A stretch of DNA of 7,182 nt from Sulfurovum sp. (GTDB taxonomy: Bacteria > Campylobacterota > Campylobacteria > Campylobacterales > Sulfurovaceae): NCBI GenBank assembly GCA_027066595.1, contig JAMONG010000242.1, positions 1-7,182 on the forward strand, written 5' to 3'. Positions 1 through 5,492 of this stretch are shown piece after piece. The stretch's first letter is position 1, and every line of letters begins with the position of its first letter. The position numbers and the translations under genes were made by a program. The notes under the pieces were generated by a model. That model had not been told where the DNA came from, did no database searches, and worked only from the letters and a program-made list of their open reading frames with translations.

Positions 1-1
1 C

Positions 2-973
2 TTTTCTGACATCGGTGTAGAGAGTCATGCACCTGATGGCTATAGGGTTTTTCCTATCACTCACTCCTCTTCTACCATCATAAACGCTATGGCACAAGAG
101 ATGCAAAATGTGGGTGTAACTGTACTTTGTGGGCAAAAAGTAGAAACTTTAGAGCATGATGGGGTTAAGGTAAGTGGTGTGCATACCACTACAGACACTT
201 TTTATGCAGATGCTGTAGTCATAGCTTCTGGAGGTATGGGTTACCCTGTACTTGGAGCTGAGGGAGACGGCTACCCTATGGCAGAGTCTGTTGGGCATAA
301 AGTCACAGACCTCTACCCTGCTATGATGCCCCTAAAAGTAAAAGAGAAATGGGTAGAAAACTGTAGGGCTGACACCATAGCAAAGGTAGCTATGCACGTT
401 GATATGAAAAAATATAAAAAACTTTCAGCCAAGGGTGATCTTATCTTTACCAAAGGTGGCATACGTGGGCCTGTAGTGTTAGATTTTTCTCGTGAGATTA
501 CCCCACTTTTAGCCAAGTTTGACGAAGTACCTGTACTTGCAAACCTCACTAAAGGCATGAACGAAGAACAGATACGCCAACACTTTAAAAAACAACTAGA
601 AAACAACCCTCATCAAAATACCTTAGCATTACTACTTACCCTACTGCCTGAGTCAGTGAGTTTGGAGCTTTGTAAACTCTCAGAATGTAACCCTAGCCTA
701 AGTTTAGCTAAACAAAACGGTACAAACAGAGACAAACTAATACGCCTACTCGTTTGGATACCACTCACCATAAACGGTCACGATGGTTTCAAAATGGCGA
801 TGATTACCCGTGGTGGGATAGACTTAAAAGAAATAGATCCTTACACCATGCAGAGTAAAAAACTGAAAAACCTCTACTTCTGTGGTGAAATAATGAACAT
901 AGATGGGCCGTGTGGTGGCTATAACCTGCAATGGAGCTTCTCTTCAGGATATTTAGCAGGGAAATTACACTAA
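2..973 (+). CDS. BaiN/HI0933-family NAD(P)/FAD-dependent oxidoreductase, N-terminus cut by the window edge
   Basis: The open frame runs in from the left edge (FSDIGVESHAPDGYRVFP...) and codes about 323 residues to a TAA stop. It has two hallmarks of the HI0933/YhiN/BaiN flavoprotein family: an ASGGMGYPVLGAEGDGYPMAE segment, equivalent to the usual ATGG-S-P-TG-DG-A region, and a C-terminal CGEIMNIDG-CGGYNLQWSFSSGYLAG block that closes the FAD site. Family members are about 390-410 residues, so roughly 80 residues, including the N-terminal GxGxxG dinucleotide-binding motif, lie outside the window. The internal ATG at 89 is not the start, because the homologous sequence continues upstream of it. 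The protein should be a soluble cytoplasmic flavoenzyme. The family is often poorly characterised; BaiN itself acts in bile acid reduction, and I do not transfer that substrate here. The next gene follows after 38 bases on the same strand. Confidence 0.88.
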   Translation, partial: FSDIGVESHAPDGYRVFPITHSSSTIINAMAQEMQNVGVTVLCGQKVETLEHDGVKVSGVHTTTDTFYADAVVIASGGMGYPVLGAEGDGYPMAESVGHKVTDLYPAMMPLKVKEKWVENCRADTIAKVAMHVDMKKYKKLSAKGDLIFTKGGIRGPVVLDFSREITPLLAKFDEVPVLANLTKGMNEEQIRQHFKKQLENNPHQNTLALLLTLLPESVSLELCKLSECNPSLSLAKQNGTNRDKLIRLLVWIPLTINGHDGFKMAMITRGGIDLKEIDPYTMQSKKLKNLYFCGEIMNIDGPCGGYNLQWSFSSGYLAGKLH

Positions 974-1000
974 TCATGTTATGATAATAAAAAACAGATT

Positions 1001-1006
1001 GAGGAG
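1001..1006 (+). promoter_or_regulatory. Ribosome binding site of the BASS-like membrane protein
   Basis: GAGGAG lies five bases before the ATG at 1012 and fixes that start. The 38-base gap to the preceding stop holds no hairpin or T-run, so read-through from the flavoprotein gene is plausible. Confidence 0.75.
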
Positions 1007-1011
1007 AGAAA

Positions 1012-1950
1012 ATGCAGTTGATTGCTATTGTGATATTGGGGGCTATATTGGGCTTTGCCTATAGTAGTTATACCGATGGATTTATCTTTTCTCAAAAAAT
1101 ATGTCTTTTTGCAGGTATTACACTCATTATGCCCTCACTCTTTCACTTTGAAATGCGTGATATAAAACTAGTGTGGGTACATAAAATAGTACTTTTAAAA
1201 GGTTTTTTGGTCAACTACATACTCTTGCCTTTTTTTGCTCTTCTTATAGGGTTTATGACGGGTGACTTTGGTATTGTCTCAGGTTTACTTCTGATTGCTT
1301 TACTTGGTGGTGGGGGTATGGTGATGCATTGGATTAAAAAATCTAAGGCAGATACCTCTTTAGGTTTTTTACTTCTTTTTATTAACTTACTTCTAATCTC
1401 TTTGTCTTTGTGGATGCTTCATATCTTTGCGATGTACGCTGCACCCTACTTTGACATCAGCTATGAGAGTGACATTAGTATCAGTAGGTTTACCCAAGCA
1501 GTCATTACACTGTTAATTGTGATACCGTTTATTTTAAGTCGTATTATCATCTTTATAAAGCCTTTGGTTGCGGTGATAGACAAATACCGTAAATATATCA
1601 GTCATTTGAGTATTTTCATTATTCTTTTTTACCTTTTTGGTCTGCAAAGTTCTCAGCTTCTTGTCGAAGTGTATGACTTTGAACCAGAACTGATTCCCAT
1701 CTCTTTTGTGGCAGTGTTTGTATTTTACCTTTGTGTGTACTTTGTTTCCAAATGGATATTTGACTTAAACTCTCCACAGGAAAGAGCAGTATTTTGGCAC
1801 AGTGTGACACGTTACCTTACGTTAGCACTGGTCATCTCTACTTTCTCCGCGACTACTTTTGGTGTGTCTATGTTACTGCCTATTATGTTTGCCTATGTGG
1901 TTCAGATACCTTGGGCGATTTATATTAGCAGGAAAGTGATGACTGATTAG
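1012..1950 (+). CDS. Polytopic membrane protein, possible BASS/ACR3-superfamily transporter
   Basis: This codes 312 residues, almost all hydrophobic, with about nine or ten predicted membrane segments (around residues 2-19, 26-45, 57-82, 86-108, 118-146, 160-182, 197-214, 228-250 and 266-302, the last probably a pair). Several features resemble the bile acid:sodium symporter/ACR3 fold: an MPSLFHFEMRDIK stretch after the second helix, a KGFLVNYILLPFFALLIG helix, a glycine-rich ALLGGGGMVMHWIKK segment, and a late TRYLTLALVISTFSATTFG helix. The match is by pattern only, so the substrate (organic anion, arsenite or other) is not assignable. The ATG is preceded by a good Shine-Dalgarno sequence. 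It lies between a flavoprotein gene and a SulP transporter gene on the same strand with short gaps, so the three may be co-transcribed. It could instead belong to another, uncharacterised permease family. Confidence 0.8.
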   Translation: MQLIAIVILGAILGFAYSSYTDGFIFSQKICLFAGITLIMPSLFHFEMRDIKLVWVHKIVLLKGFLVNYILLPFFALLIGFMTGDFGIVSGLLLIALLGGGGMVMHWIKKSKADTSLGFLLLFINLLLISLSLWMLHIFAMYAAPYFDISYESDISISRFTQAVITLLIVIPFILSRIIIFIKPLVAVIDKYRKYISHLSIFIILFYLFGLQSSQLLVEVYDFEPELIPISFVAVFVFYLCVYFVSKWIFDLNSPQERAVFWHSVTRYLTLALVISTFSATTFGVSMLLPIMFAYVVQIPWAIYISRKVMTD

Positions 1951-1991
1951 TTATCAAACTATTATGGTAATATTCCACCCATATATAGTAT

Positions 1992-1996
1992 AAGGA
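1992..1996 (+). promoter_or_regulatory. Ribosome binding site supporting a TTG start for the SulP gene
   Basis: AAGGA ends six bases before the TTG at 2003. The first in-frame ATG codes residue 64, inside the membrane domain, so it cannot be the true start. Together these decide for TTG. Confidence 0.75.
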
Positions 1997-2002
1997 AACA
2001 CC

Positions 2003-3583
2003 TTGTTTAACATTCAAAACTATTCAAAACAAAACATTAAAAATGATGTCCTCTCGGGGGCATTGGTGGCAGTGGCACTTGTGCCTGAAGCGATAGCCTT
2101 TTCTTTCATTGCTGGGGTTTCTCCTGTGGTTGGACTTTATGGGGCATTTATCATCGGGCTTATTACAGCTATTTTAGGTGGTAAACCAGGGATGATATCT
2201 GGGGCAACTGGCTCTGTAGCCGTGGTCTTTGTGGGGCTTGGGCTTTCTGTGAAGTCTATGTACCCAGAGCTTGATGCAGAAGCTTTGAGTATGATGGTAC
2301 TACATTACATCCTACTTACTTCCATCATAGCAGGACTCATACAGATAGCCATAGGGCTTATGAAAATGGGTAAGTTTATCCGTCTTGTACCACAGCCTGC
2401 CCTCTTTGGTTTTGTAAATGGTTTGGCAATTGTTATCGCTATGGCACAGCTTACATTCCTCGCTCCTGCCAATGTGGAGCAGTATAGCTCTTGGATAGAC
2501 ATCATCAAGGCTAGTTTTTCAGAGAATTACATCATGTACATCATTATTGTTATTACCATGGCTACGATGCAGTTTTTACCTAAGCTTTCTAAGGCAGTAC
2601 CGGCAGGACTTGTAGCCATTGTACTCATTACTCTAGTAGTTTACTTTGGAGATATAGCGACTAAAACAGTGGGTGATTTAGCTGATTTATCTTCAGTTTC
2701 AATGCCAAGTTTTACCATGCCTTTAGCAGAACTGTTTTCATGGTCTTCAATGGCTATCATCTTACCAGTAGCACTTATCGTGGCATTGGTGGGGCTTATA
2801 GAGTCTTTACTTACACTCTCTGTACTTGACGAGATGGGTGGTAAACGTGGCTCAGGAAATACAGAATGTGTGGCACTTGGACTTGGTAACACTACTTCAG
2901 GACTCTTCGGTGGTATGGCAGGTTGTGCGATGATAGGACAATCGGTCATCAACTTCACCTCTGGTGGGCTGGGGCGTTTGTCTTCATTTACAGCAGCCGT
3001 GTTACTTATCATTTTAGTAGTGAGTTTTTCAGATGTGATTGCAGCTATTCCTGTGGCGGTACTTGTGGGGATTATGTTTATGGTGAGCATCGGGACATTT
3101 GAGTTCTCTTCAGTCAAACGTCTTAAACATATGCCAAAAGCAGACGCTTTTGTTCTCATAGCAGTTACTATCATTACTGTACTTGAAGACTTGGCTGTGG
3201 CTGTCATCGCGGGTATTATCATCTCTGCACTTGTGTTTGCTTGGGAACATGCAAAGATTATAGCGCGTACAAGAGAGGAAGATGGTAAGAAGATTTACGA
3301 GCTTGATGGCCCTCTTTTCTTTGGTTCAGTAACATCATTTAACGAACAGTTCGATGTAGAGAATGACCCTAGTGAAGTAGTCATAGACTTTAAAGATGCA
3401 AGAGTCATGGACAGCTCTGGTGCTGAAGCCATAGATAGCATCACGGAAAAATACAAACAAGCAGGTAAAAAACTTACCTTGCGTCACCTCTCTGAAGATT
3501 GTAAAAACATGTTAACAACAGCAGGCCCTTTCTGTGCCTATGAAGAAGATGACCCTACCTATAAAGTCGCTGCTAACGTTTAA
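2003..3583 (+). CDS. SulP-family inorganic anion transporter with C-terminal STAS domain
   Basis: This codes 526 residues, close to the usual length for bacterial SulP permeases. Residues 1-415 form the membrane domain. It opens with the typical NDVLSGALVAVALVPEAIAFSFIAGVSPVVGLYGAF helix, continues with GKPGMISGATGS, and contains a GLGNTTSGLFGGMAGCAMIGQS segment leading to a conserved INFTSGGLGRLSS around residues 316-328. Residues about 430-522 form a cytoplasmic STAS domain with MDSSGAEAI (Asp470-Ser471-Ser472-Gly473), the loop that is phosphorylated in SpoIIAA-like anti-sigma antagonists. The family moves sulfate, bicarbonate, dicarboxylates or other anions across the inner membrane; BicA is a bicarbonate member and DauA (YchM) a dicarboxylate member. 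The sequence alone does not decide the substrate. In an autotrophic Campylobacterota host, sulfate or bicarbonate would be the natural guesses. Translation starts at TTG, which may keep expression of this membrane protein moderate. Confidence 0.93.
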   Translation: MFNIQNYSKQNIKNDVLSGALVAVALVPEAIAFSFIAGVSPVVGLYGAFIIGLITAILGGKPGMISGATGSVAVVFVGLGLSVKSMYPELDAEALSMMVLHYILLTSIIAGLIQIAIGLMKMGKFIRLVPQPALFGFVNGLAIVIAMAQLTFLAPANVEQYSSWIDIIKASFSENYIMYIIIVITMATMQFLPKLSKAVPAGLVAIVLITLVVYFGDIATKTVGDLADLSSVSMPSFTMPLAELFSWSSMAIILPVALIVALVGLIESLLTLSVLDEMGGKRGSGNTECVALGLGNTTSGLFGGMAGCAMIGQSVINFTSGGLGRLSSFTAAVLLIILVVSFSDVIAAIPVAVLVGIMFMVSIGTFEFSSVKRLKHMPKADAFVLIAVTIITVLEDLAVAVIAGIIISALVFAWEHAKIIARTREEDGKKIYELDGPLFFGSVTSFNEQFDVENDPSEVVIDFKDARVMDSSGAEAIDSITEKYKQAGKKLTLRHLSEDCKNMLTTAGPFCAYEEDDPTYKVAANV

Positions 3584-3604
3584 CCTGTTTATCATTATCC
3601 CTCC

Positions 3605-3669
3605 CTCCTCTATTTTTATGGAGGAGCAGTTTCGTTATTATCTTTAGTGAACTGCTTTTCTTTCTTTTA
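3605..3669 (+). terminator. Probable transcription terminator after the SulP gene, two overlapping hairpins
   Basis: The first stem pairs CTCCTC (3605-3610) with GAGGAG (3621-3626) around a 10-base loop. The second pairs AGCAGTT (3625-3631) with AACTGCT (3650-3656) around an 18-base loop and runs into TTTTCTTTCTTTT. The second has the T-rich tail expected of an intrinsic terminator, although its loop is long. The two stems share bases 3625-3626, so they cannot both be complete. It separates the SulP gene from the rhodanese gene. Confidence 0.5.
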
Positions 3670-3701
3670 TTCTTTTCTACTTTATGTTACTATAAAACAA
3701 A

Positions 3702-3706
3702 AAGGA
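3702..3706 (+). promoter_or_regulatory. Ribosome binding site of the rhodanese gene
   Basis: AAGGA ends six bases before the ATG at 3713. The Met start opens directly into a clear signal peptide, which confirms this start. Confidence 0.7.
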
Positions 3707-3712
3707 TAGCCA

Positions 3713-4399
3713 ATGTATCAAAAATTACTTTTTATTCCTCTTTTGTGTTTTTCTATCAGTGTGGCAGATAAACTTGGGTTTGAGTATGTGGGAGTTGCTG
3801 TCAAAACGGTAAGTCCAAAAGGTAAAGTCTCAACCGTTACAGTAAAACGTGAGATTGATGCGGTATGTAAAAAACTACCCATCACTAACGCAATGGTCTG
3901 GACAGGTGACTATGCCCATGAAAAAGTACCTAAAGCATGTAAGTCTACCTATGTTCATACCACAGGAAAGCTTCTGCCTATGCATCTACATGAAGAGGTT
4001 TCTACCTATGGTGAGTTGGAGGTTTTGGCATTTATGAAACATATGCAAAAAGATGATAATTTATTACTTGTAGATGGACGTAAACAAGTTTGGTTTGACT
4101 ATCGAACGATTCCAGGGGCTATTAACCTTCCTTTTCATCATTTTAAGGAGCGTGAAGCTTTTGAGTTTGAATTTGAACATGCTTTACATATCTTAGGTGT
4201 GCTTATCAAGGAAGATGAGAGTTTTGATTTTTCCAAAGCCAAGACCATTACCATCTTTTGTAATGGCCCTTGGTGTTCTCAGTCAGTAGCTATGATAGAA
4301 GCCCTTATAGAGATAGGTTACCCAGCAGATAAACTTAACTGGTACCGTGGAGGTATGCAGACATGGTTAGCAGCAGGGATGACTTCTACAAGACCTTAA
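3713..4399 (+). CDS. Exported rhodanese-domain protein
   Basis: This codes 228 residues. Residues 1-18 (MYQKLLFIPLLCFSISVA) form a short Sec-type signal peptide with a likely cut after SVA; there is no lipobox, so the mature protein should be soluble in the periplasm. Residues about 20-90 carry two cysteines (52 and 76) in a region I do not recognise. Residues about 95-225 are a rhodanese domain: LLLVDGRKQVWFDYRTIPGAINLP is the family's entry motif, IFCNGPWCSQS (Cys183, Cys188) is the active loop, and KLNWYRGGMQTW is the exit motif. The loop CNGPWC has two cysteines and is longer than the common CxxGxR loop. Which cysteine is the nucleophile is unclear, and a disulfide or persulfide relay is possible. 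Rhodaneses carry sulfane sulfur, which would suit a sulfur-metabolising host, but the actual acceptor is unknown. The 3' end overlaps the opposing small gene by four bases. Confidence 0.88.
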   Translation: MYQKLLFIPLLCFSISVADKLGFEYVGVAVKTVSPKGKVSTVTVKREIDAVCKKLPITNAMVWTGDYAHEKVPKACKSTYVHTTGKLLPMHLHEEVSTYGELEVLAFMKHMQKDDNLLLVDGRKQVWFDYRTIPGAINLPFHHFKEREAFEFEFEHALHILGVLIKEDESFDFSKAKTITIFCNGPWCSQSVAMIEALIEIGYPADKLNWYRGGMQTWLAAGMTSTRP

Positions 4400-4545
4400 A
4401 GGAGAAATATCCCCACAATAAAGAGAAAAAAAGGCAACATACCCCAAGCGTATCTGTTTTCTTGGGTTTTAATGGCTTTGTAGATACTCCAAAAGAAGAG
4501 TATGAGTGTCAAAAGAAACAGACTTAAGAGTAGTAGACTTTGCAT
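4396..4545 (-). CDS. Small two-helix membrane protein (49 residues), last gene of the mogA operon
   Basis: Reading the minus strand, ATG at 4545 opens a 50-codon frame ending with TAA at 4398-4396. The product is 49 residues: a hydrophobic helix at about 2-21 (MQSLLLLSLFLLTLILFFWS), a polar, positively charged turn (YKAIKTQENRYAW), and a second hydrophobic helix at about 35-49 ending in GIFLL. The turn is rich in Lys/Arg, so by the positive-inside rule both ends would face the periplasm. The start codon lies one base after the stop of the 69-residue gene (TAA-G-ATG), which is typical of translational coupling; only a weak purine-rich AGAGAA is seen as ribosome binding site. The stop overlaps the rhodanese stop by four bases on the opposite strand. 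I do not recognise the family. The gene is easily missed because of its size, but its spacing and clean two-helix layout argue that it is real. Confidence 0.68.
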   Translation of the reverse strand: MQSLLLLSLFLLTLILFFWSIYKAIKTQENRYAWGMLPFFLFIVGIFLL

Positions 4546-4546
4546 C

Positions 4547-4756
4547 TTATTTCTCTAACTCTTCACGCCCTAGTCTATCGACCATTTTGATGCTATCTAG
4601 TGCATTGGTAAGTATCTTTTTTGTAGAAGTAAGAGGCTTCATACGTAGGTTGGTTTGCTTTTTATCTAAGCTTTCATCCATCAGCACCTCCATTACCTCA
4701 ATTTCTAGCTCTTTGATGATTTCATTTAGTTTTTCTTCTATAAAGGGAATATTCAT
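4547..4756 (-). CDS. Small charged helical protein (69 residues), function unknown
   Basis: The product is very rich in Glu, Lys and Leu/Ile (for example EEKLNEIIKELEIEVMEVLMDES), has no membrane segment and no cysteine, and should be mostly alpha-helical, with a possible short coiled coil over residues 5-28. It begins 26 bases after the mogA stop and ends one base before the start of the membrane microprotein, so the three genes are very probably one transcript. A GGAG lies about 13 bases before the ATG, a longer spacing than usual, and no better in-frame start is present. I do not recognise the family. The context gives no firm link to molybdenum cofactor work beyond co-transcription. The frame on the other strand of this stretch is low-complexity (Ser/Ile/Leu) and is best read as its shadow. 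Confidence 0.68.
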   Translation of the reverse strand: MNIPFIEEKLNEIIKELEIEVMEVLMDESLDKKQTNLRMKPLTSTKKILTNALDSIKMVDRLGREELEK

Positions 4757-4782
4757 ATTAAATAGTATGCTCCGTATTGACG

Positions 4783-5316
4783 TTATTTAGACTTAGGTCT
4801 AAAGATTTTAATAATCTCTTCATTGGCTTCCATAAATGACCCACCTATGAGGTCAATACAGTAAGGAACAGCAGGAAATACTGCATCTAAACACTCTCTA
4901 ATAGACTTAGGTTTTCCAGGAAGATTGATGATAAGTGAACCATTACAGATGCCTGCTGTTTGACGAGAGAGAATCGCTGTGGGTACATATTGTAAACTAA
5001 CTGCCCTCATTTGTTCTCCAAAGCCTGGTAAGAGCTTTTGACAGACATTTTCTGTCGCTTCAGTCGTTACATCTCTCATTGATGGCCCTGTGCCACCAGT
5101 GGTTACTATGAGATCACAGTTTAGCTCGCGTGAGAGTTCTATAAGGGTTGATTCTATCAGACTTTGTTCATCGGGTATACATCTATACTCATATTCACAT
5201 TCATTGAGTAGGTACTCTTTCATCGTATCCATAATAGCAACACCAGAGATATCTTCATAGATTCCTTGTGACGCCCTATCGCTAGTGGTTATGACACCAA
5301 TCTTTATTTTATCCAT
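4783..5316 (-). CDS. mogA: Molybdopterin adenylyltransferase MogA
   Basis: This codes 177 residues from the ATG at 5316. MogA adenylylates molybdopterin with ATP, preparing it for molybdate insertion by MoeA, in the cytoplasm. Family motifs are all present: KIGVITTSDRASQGIYEDISG at the N-terminus, LIVTTGGTGPSMRDVTTEAT in the middle, and YVPTAILSRQTAG followed by SLIINLPGKPKSIRECLDAVFPAVPYCIDLIGG near the C-terminus. The length fits single-domain MogA/MoaB proteins; the TTGGTGP-RDVT-EAT and PTAILSRQTAG pattern favours MogA over MoaB. The frame is open eight codons further up to an ATG at 5340, but a near-perfect AGGAGG lies just before the ATG at 5316, so the shorter form is preferred. It heads a minus-strand operon with two small genes and is divergent from the diguanylate cyclase gene. 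Molybdoenzymes in the host (for example nitrate, formate or sulfur-compound reductases) would need it. Confidence 0.93.
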   Translation of the reverse strand: MDKIKIGVITTSDRASQGIYEDISGVAIMDTMKEYLLNECEYEYRCIPDEQSLIESTLIELSRELNCDLIVTTGGTGPSMRDVTTEATENVCQKLLPGFGEQMRAVSLQYVPTAILSRQTAGICNGSLIINLPGKPKSIRECLDAVFPAVPYCIDLIGGSFMEANEEIIKIFRPKSK

Positions 5317-5320
5317 GTTA

Positions 5321-5326
5321 CCTCCT
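5321..5326 (-). promoter_or_regulatory. Strong ribosome binding site deciding the mogA start
   Basis: On the minus strand AGGAGG is followed by TAAC and the ATG at 5316. The competing upstream ATG at 5340 has no comparable site and would translate through this Shine-Dalgarno sequence. Confidence 0.85.
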
Positions 5327-5340
5327 AAATTATTTGGCAC

Positions 5341-5346
5341 ACTATA
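5341..5346 (-). promoter_or_regulatory. Candidate -10 box of the mogA operon promoter
   Basis: TATAGT on the minus strand (ACTATA on plus) differs from TATAAT at one base. It would give a start near 5334 and a leader of about 18 bases holding the AGGAGG site. It also means that the ATG at 5340 would not be transcribed, in line with the chosen mogA start. No clear -35 hexamer is seen; the inverted repeat at 5358-5377 covers that position. Confidence 0.42.
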
Positions 5347-5357
5347 GCTTAGTTGTG

Positions 5358-5377
5358 CTTAGAATTCAAATTCTAAG
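5358..5377. repeat. Perfect 9-bp inverted repeat in the divergent mogA/cyclase region, candidate operator
   Basis: CTTAGAATT (5358-5366) is followed by the spacer CA and its exact reverse complement AATTCTAAG (5369-5377). It lies outside both predicted transcripts: the mogA start would be near 5334 on minus and the cyclase start near 5426 on plus. It is therefore more likely a DNA site for a dimeric regulator than an RNA hairpin. It covers the -35 position of the mogA promoter, so binding would probably repress mogA, and it may also affect the cyclase promoter about 35-40 bp away. The regulator is unknown. Confidence 0.55.
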
Positions 5378-5413
5378 TTATTAATAATAGTTTTTAGTTA
5401 AAATAAGCATACA

Positions 5414-5419
5414 TATAAT
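5414..5419 (+). promoter_or_regulatory. Consensus -10 box of the diguanylate cyclase promoter
   Basis: TATAAT is an exact match to the sigma-70 -10 consensus. It places the transcript start at about 5425-5427, immediately before the aptamer core. There is no good TTGACA about 17 bp upstream, only AT-rich sequence with T-runs (5391-5395), which is normal for Campylobacterota promoters. A weaker AATAAT at 5383-5388 could give a longer leader. Confidence 0.6.
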
Positions 5420-5424
5420 AACTA

Positions 5425-5492
5425 TTTTTGCCAAACATATTGCGAGATATGGACGGAAAGCCATGGGTCTCAAGAAGATTGCCAGGTTGCAC
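5425..5492 (+). ncRNA. GEMM-I (cyclic di-GMP-I) riboswitch aptamer
   Basis: The leader matches the conserved parts of the GEMM-I RNA. GCCAAAC (5430-5436) opens a stem CATATT (5436-5441)/GATATG (5446-5451) closed by a GCGA tetraloop (5442-5445), a GNRA loop like the one that docks in this family. It is followed by GACGG-AAA-GCC (5452-5462; consensus GACGC-AAA-GCC), then TGGGTCT (5464-5470) facing AGATTGCCA (5476-5484), and the signature GCCAGGTTGC (5481-5490). Compared with the Vibrio cholerae Vc2 RNA as I recall it, G5430 sits at the place of G20, the base that recognises the second guanine; cGAMP-sensing relatives have A there, so cyclic di-GMP is the expected ligand. The inner pocket pair is swapped from G-C to C-G (C5431-G5456). 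The outer P1 helix is not obvious. It lies directly ahead of a diguanylate cyclase gene. Confidence 0.82.

Noticed and set aside
313..606. A 97-codon minus-strand frame within the flavoprotein gene
   Set aside because: It is antisense to conserved flavoprotein sequence and shows no motif or ribosome binding site.
1982..1989. TATATA/TATAGT as a promoter for the SulP gene
   Set aside because: A start about seven bases downstream would fall inside the Shine-Dalgarno sequence at 1992-1996, leaving no usable leader; the AT-rich run is probably incidental.
2641..3222. A 193-codon minus-strand open frame inside the SulP gene
   Set aside because: Product is Thr/Ile/Ser/Pro-rich with no domain pattern and lies wholly antisense to a clear SulP coding region; it is a codon-bias shadow.
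3683..3696. TATGTT or TATAAA as a -10 box for the rhodanese gene
   Set aside because: TATAAA would start the transcript within the ribosome binding site, and TATGTT matches the consensus poorly with no -35. A promoter is likely in 3640-3700, but I cannot place it.
4506..4790. A 94-codon plus-strand open frame opposite the small minus-strand genes
   Set aside because: Its product is a low-complexity Ser/Ile/Leu/Phe run, it has no ribosome binding site, and it is antisense to a frame with normal amino acid make-up and tight operon spacing.
5317..5340. mogA starting at the ATG at 5340
   Set aside because: The extra residues (MPNNLGGN) are unlike the family N-terminus and span the AGGAGG that serves the ATG at 5316.
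5425..5492. The leader as a cGAMP-type (GEMM-Ib) rather than c-di-GMP riboswitch
   Set aside because: The base at the position equivalent to G20 is G (5430), not A as in cGAMP-sensing members; this rests on my alignment by eye, so it is a preference rather than proof.
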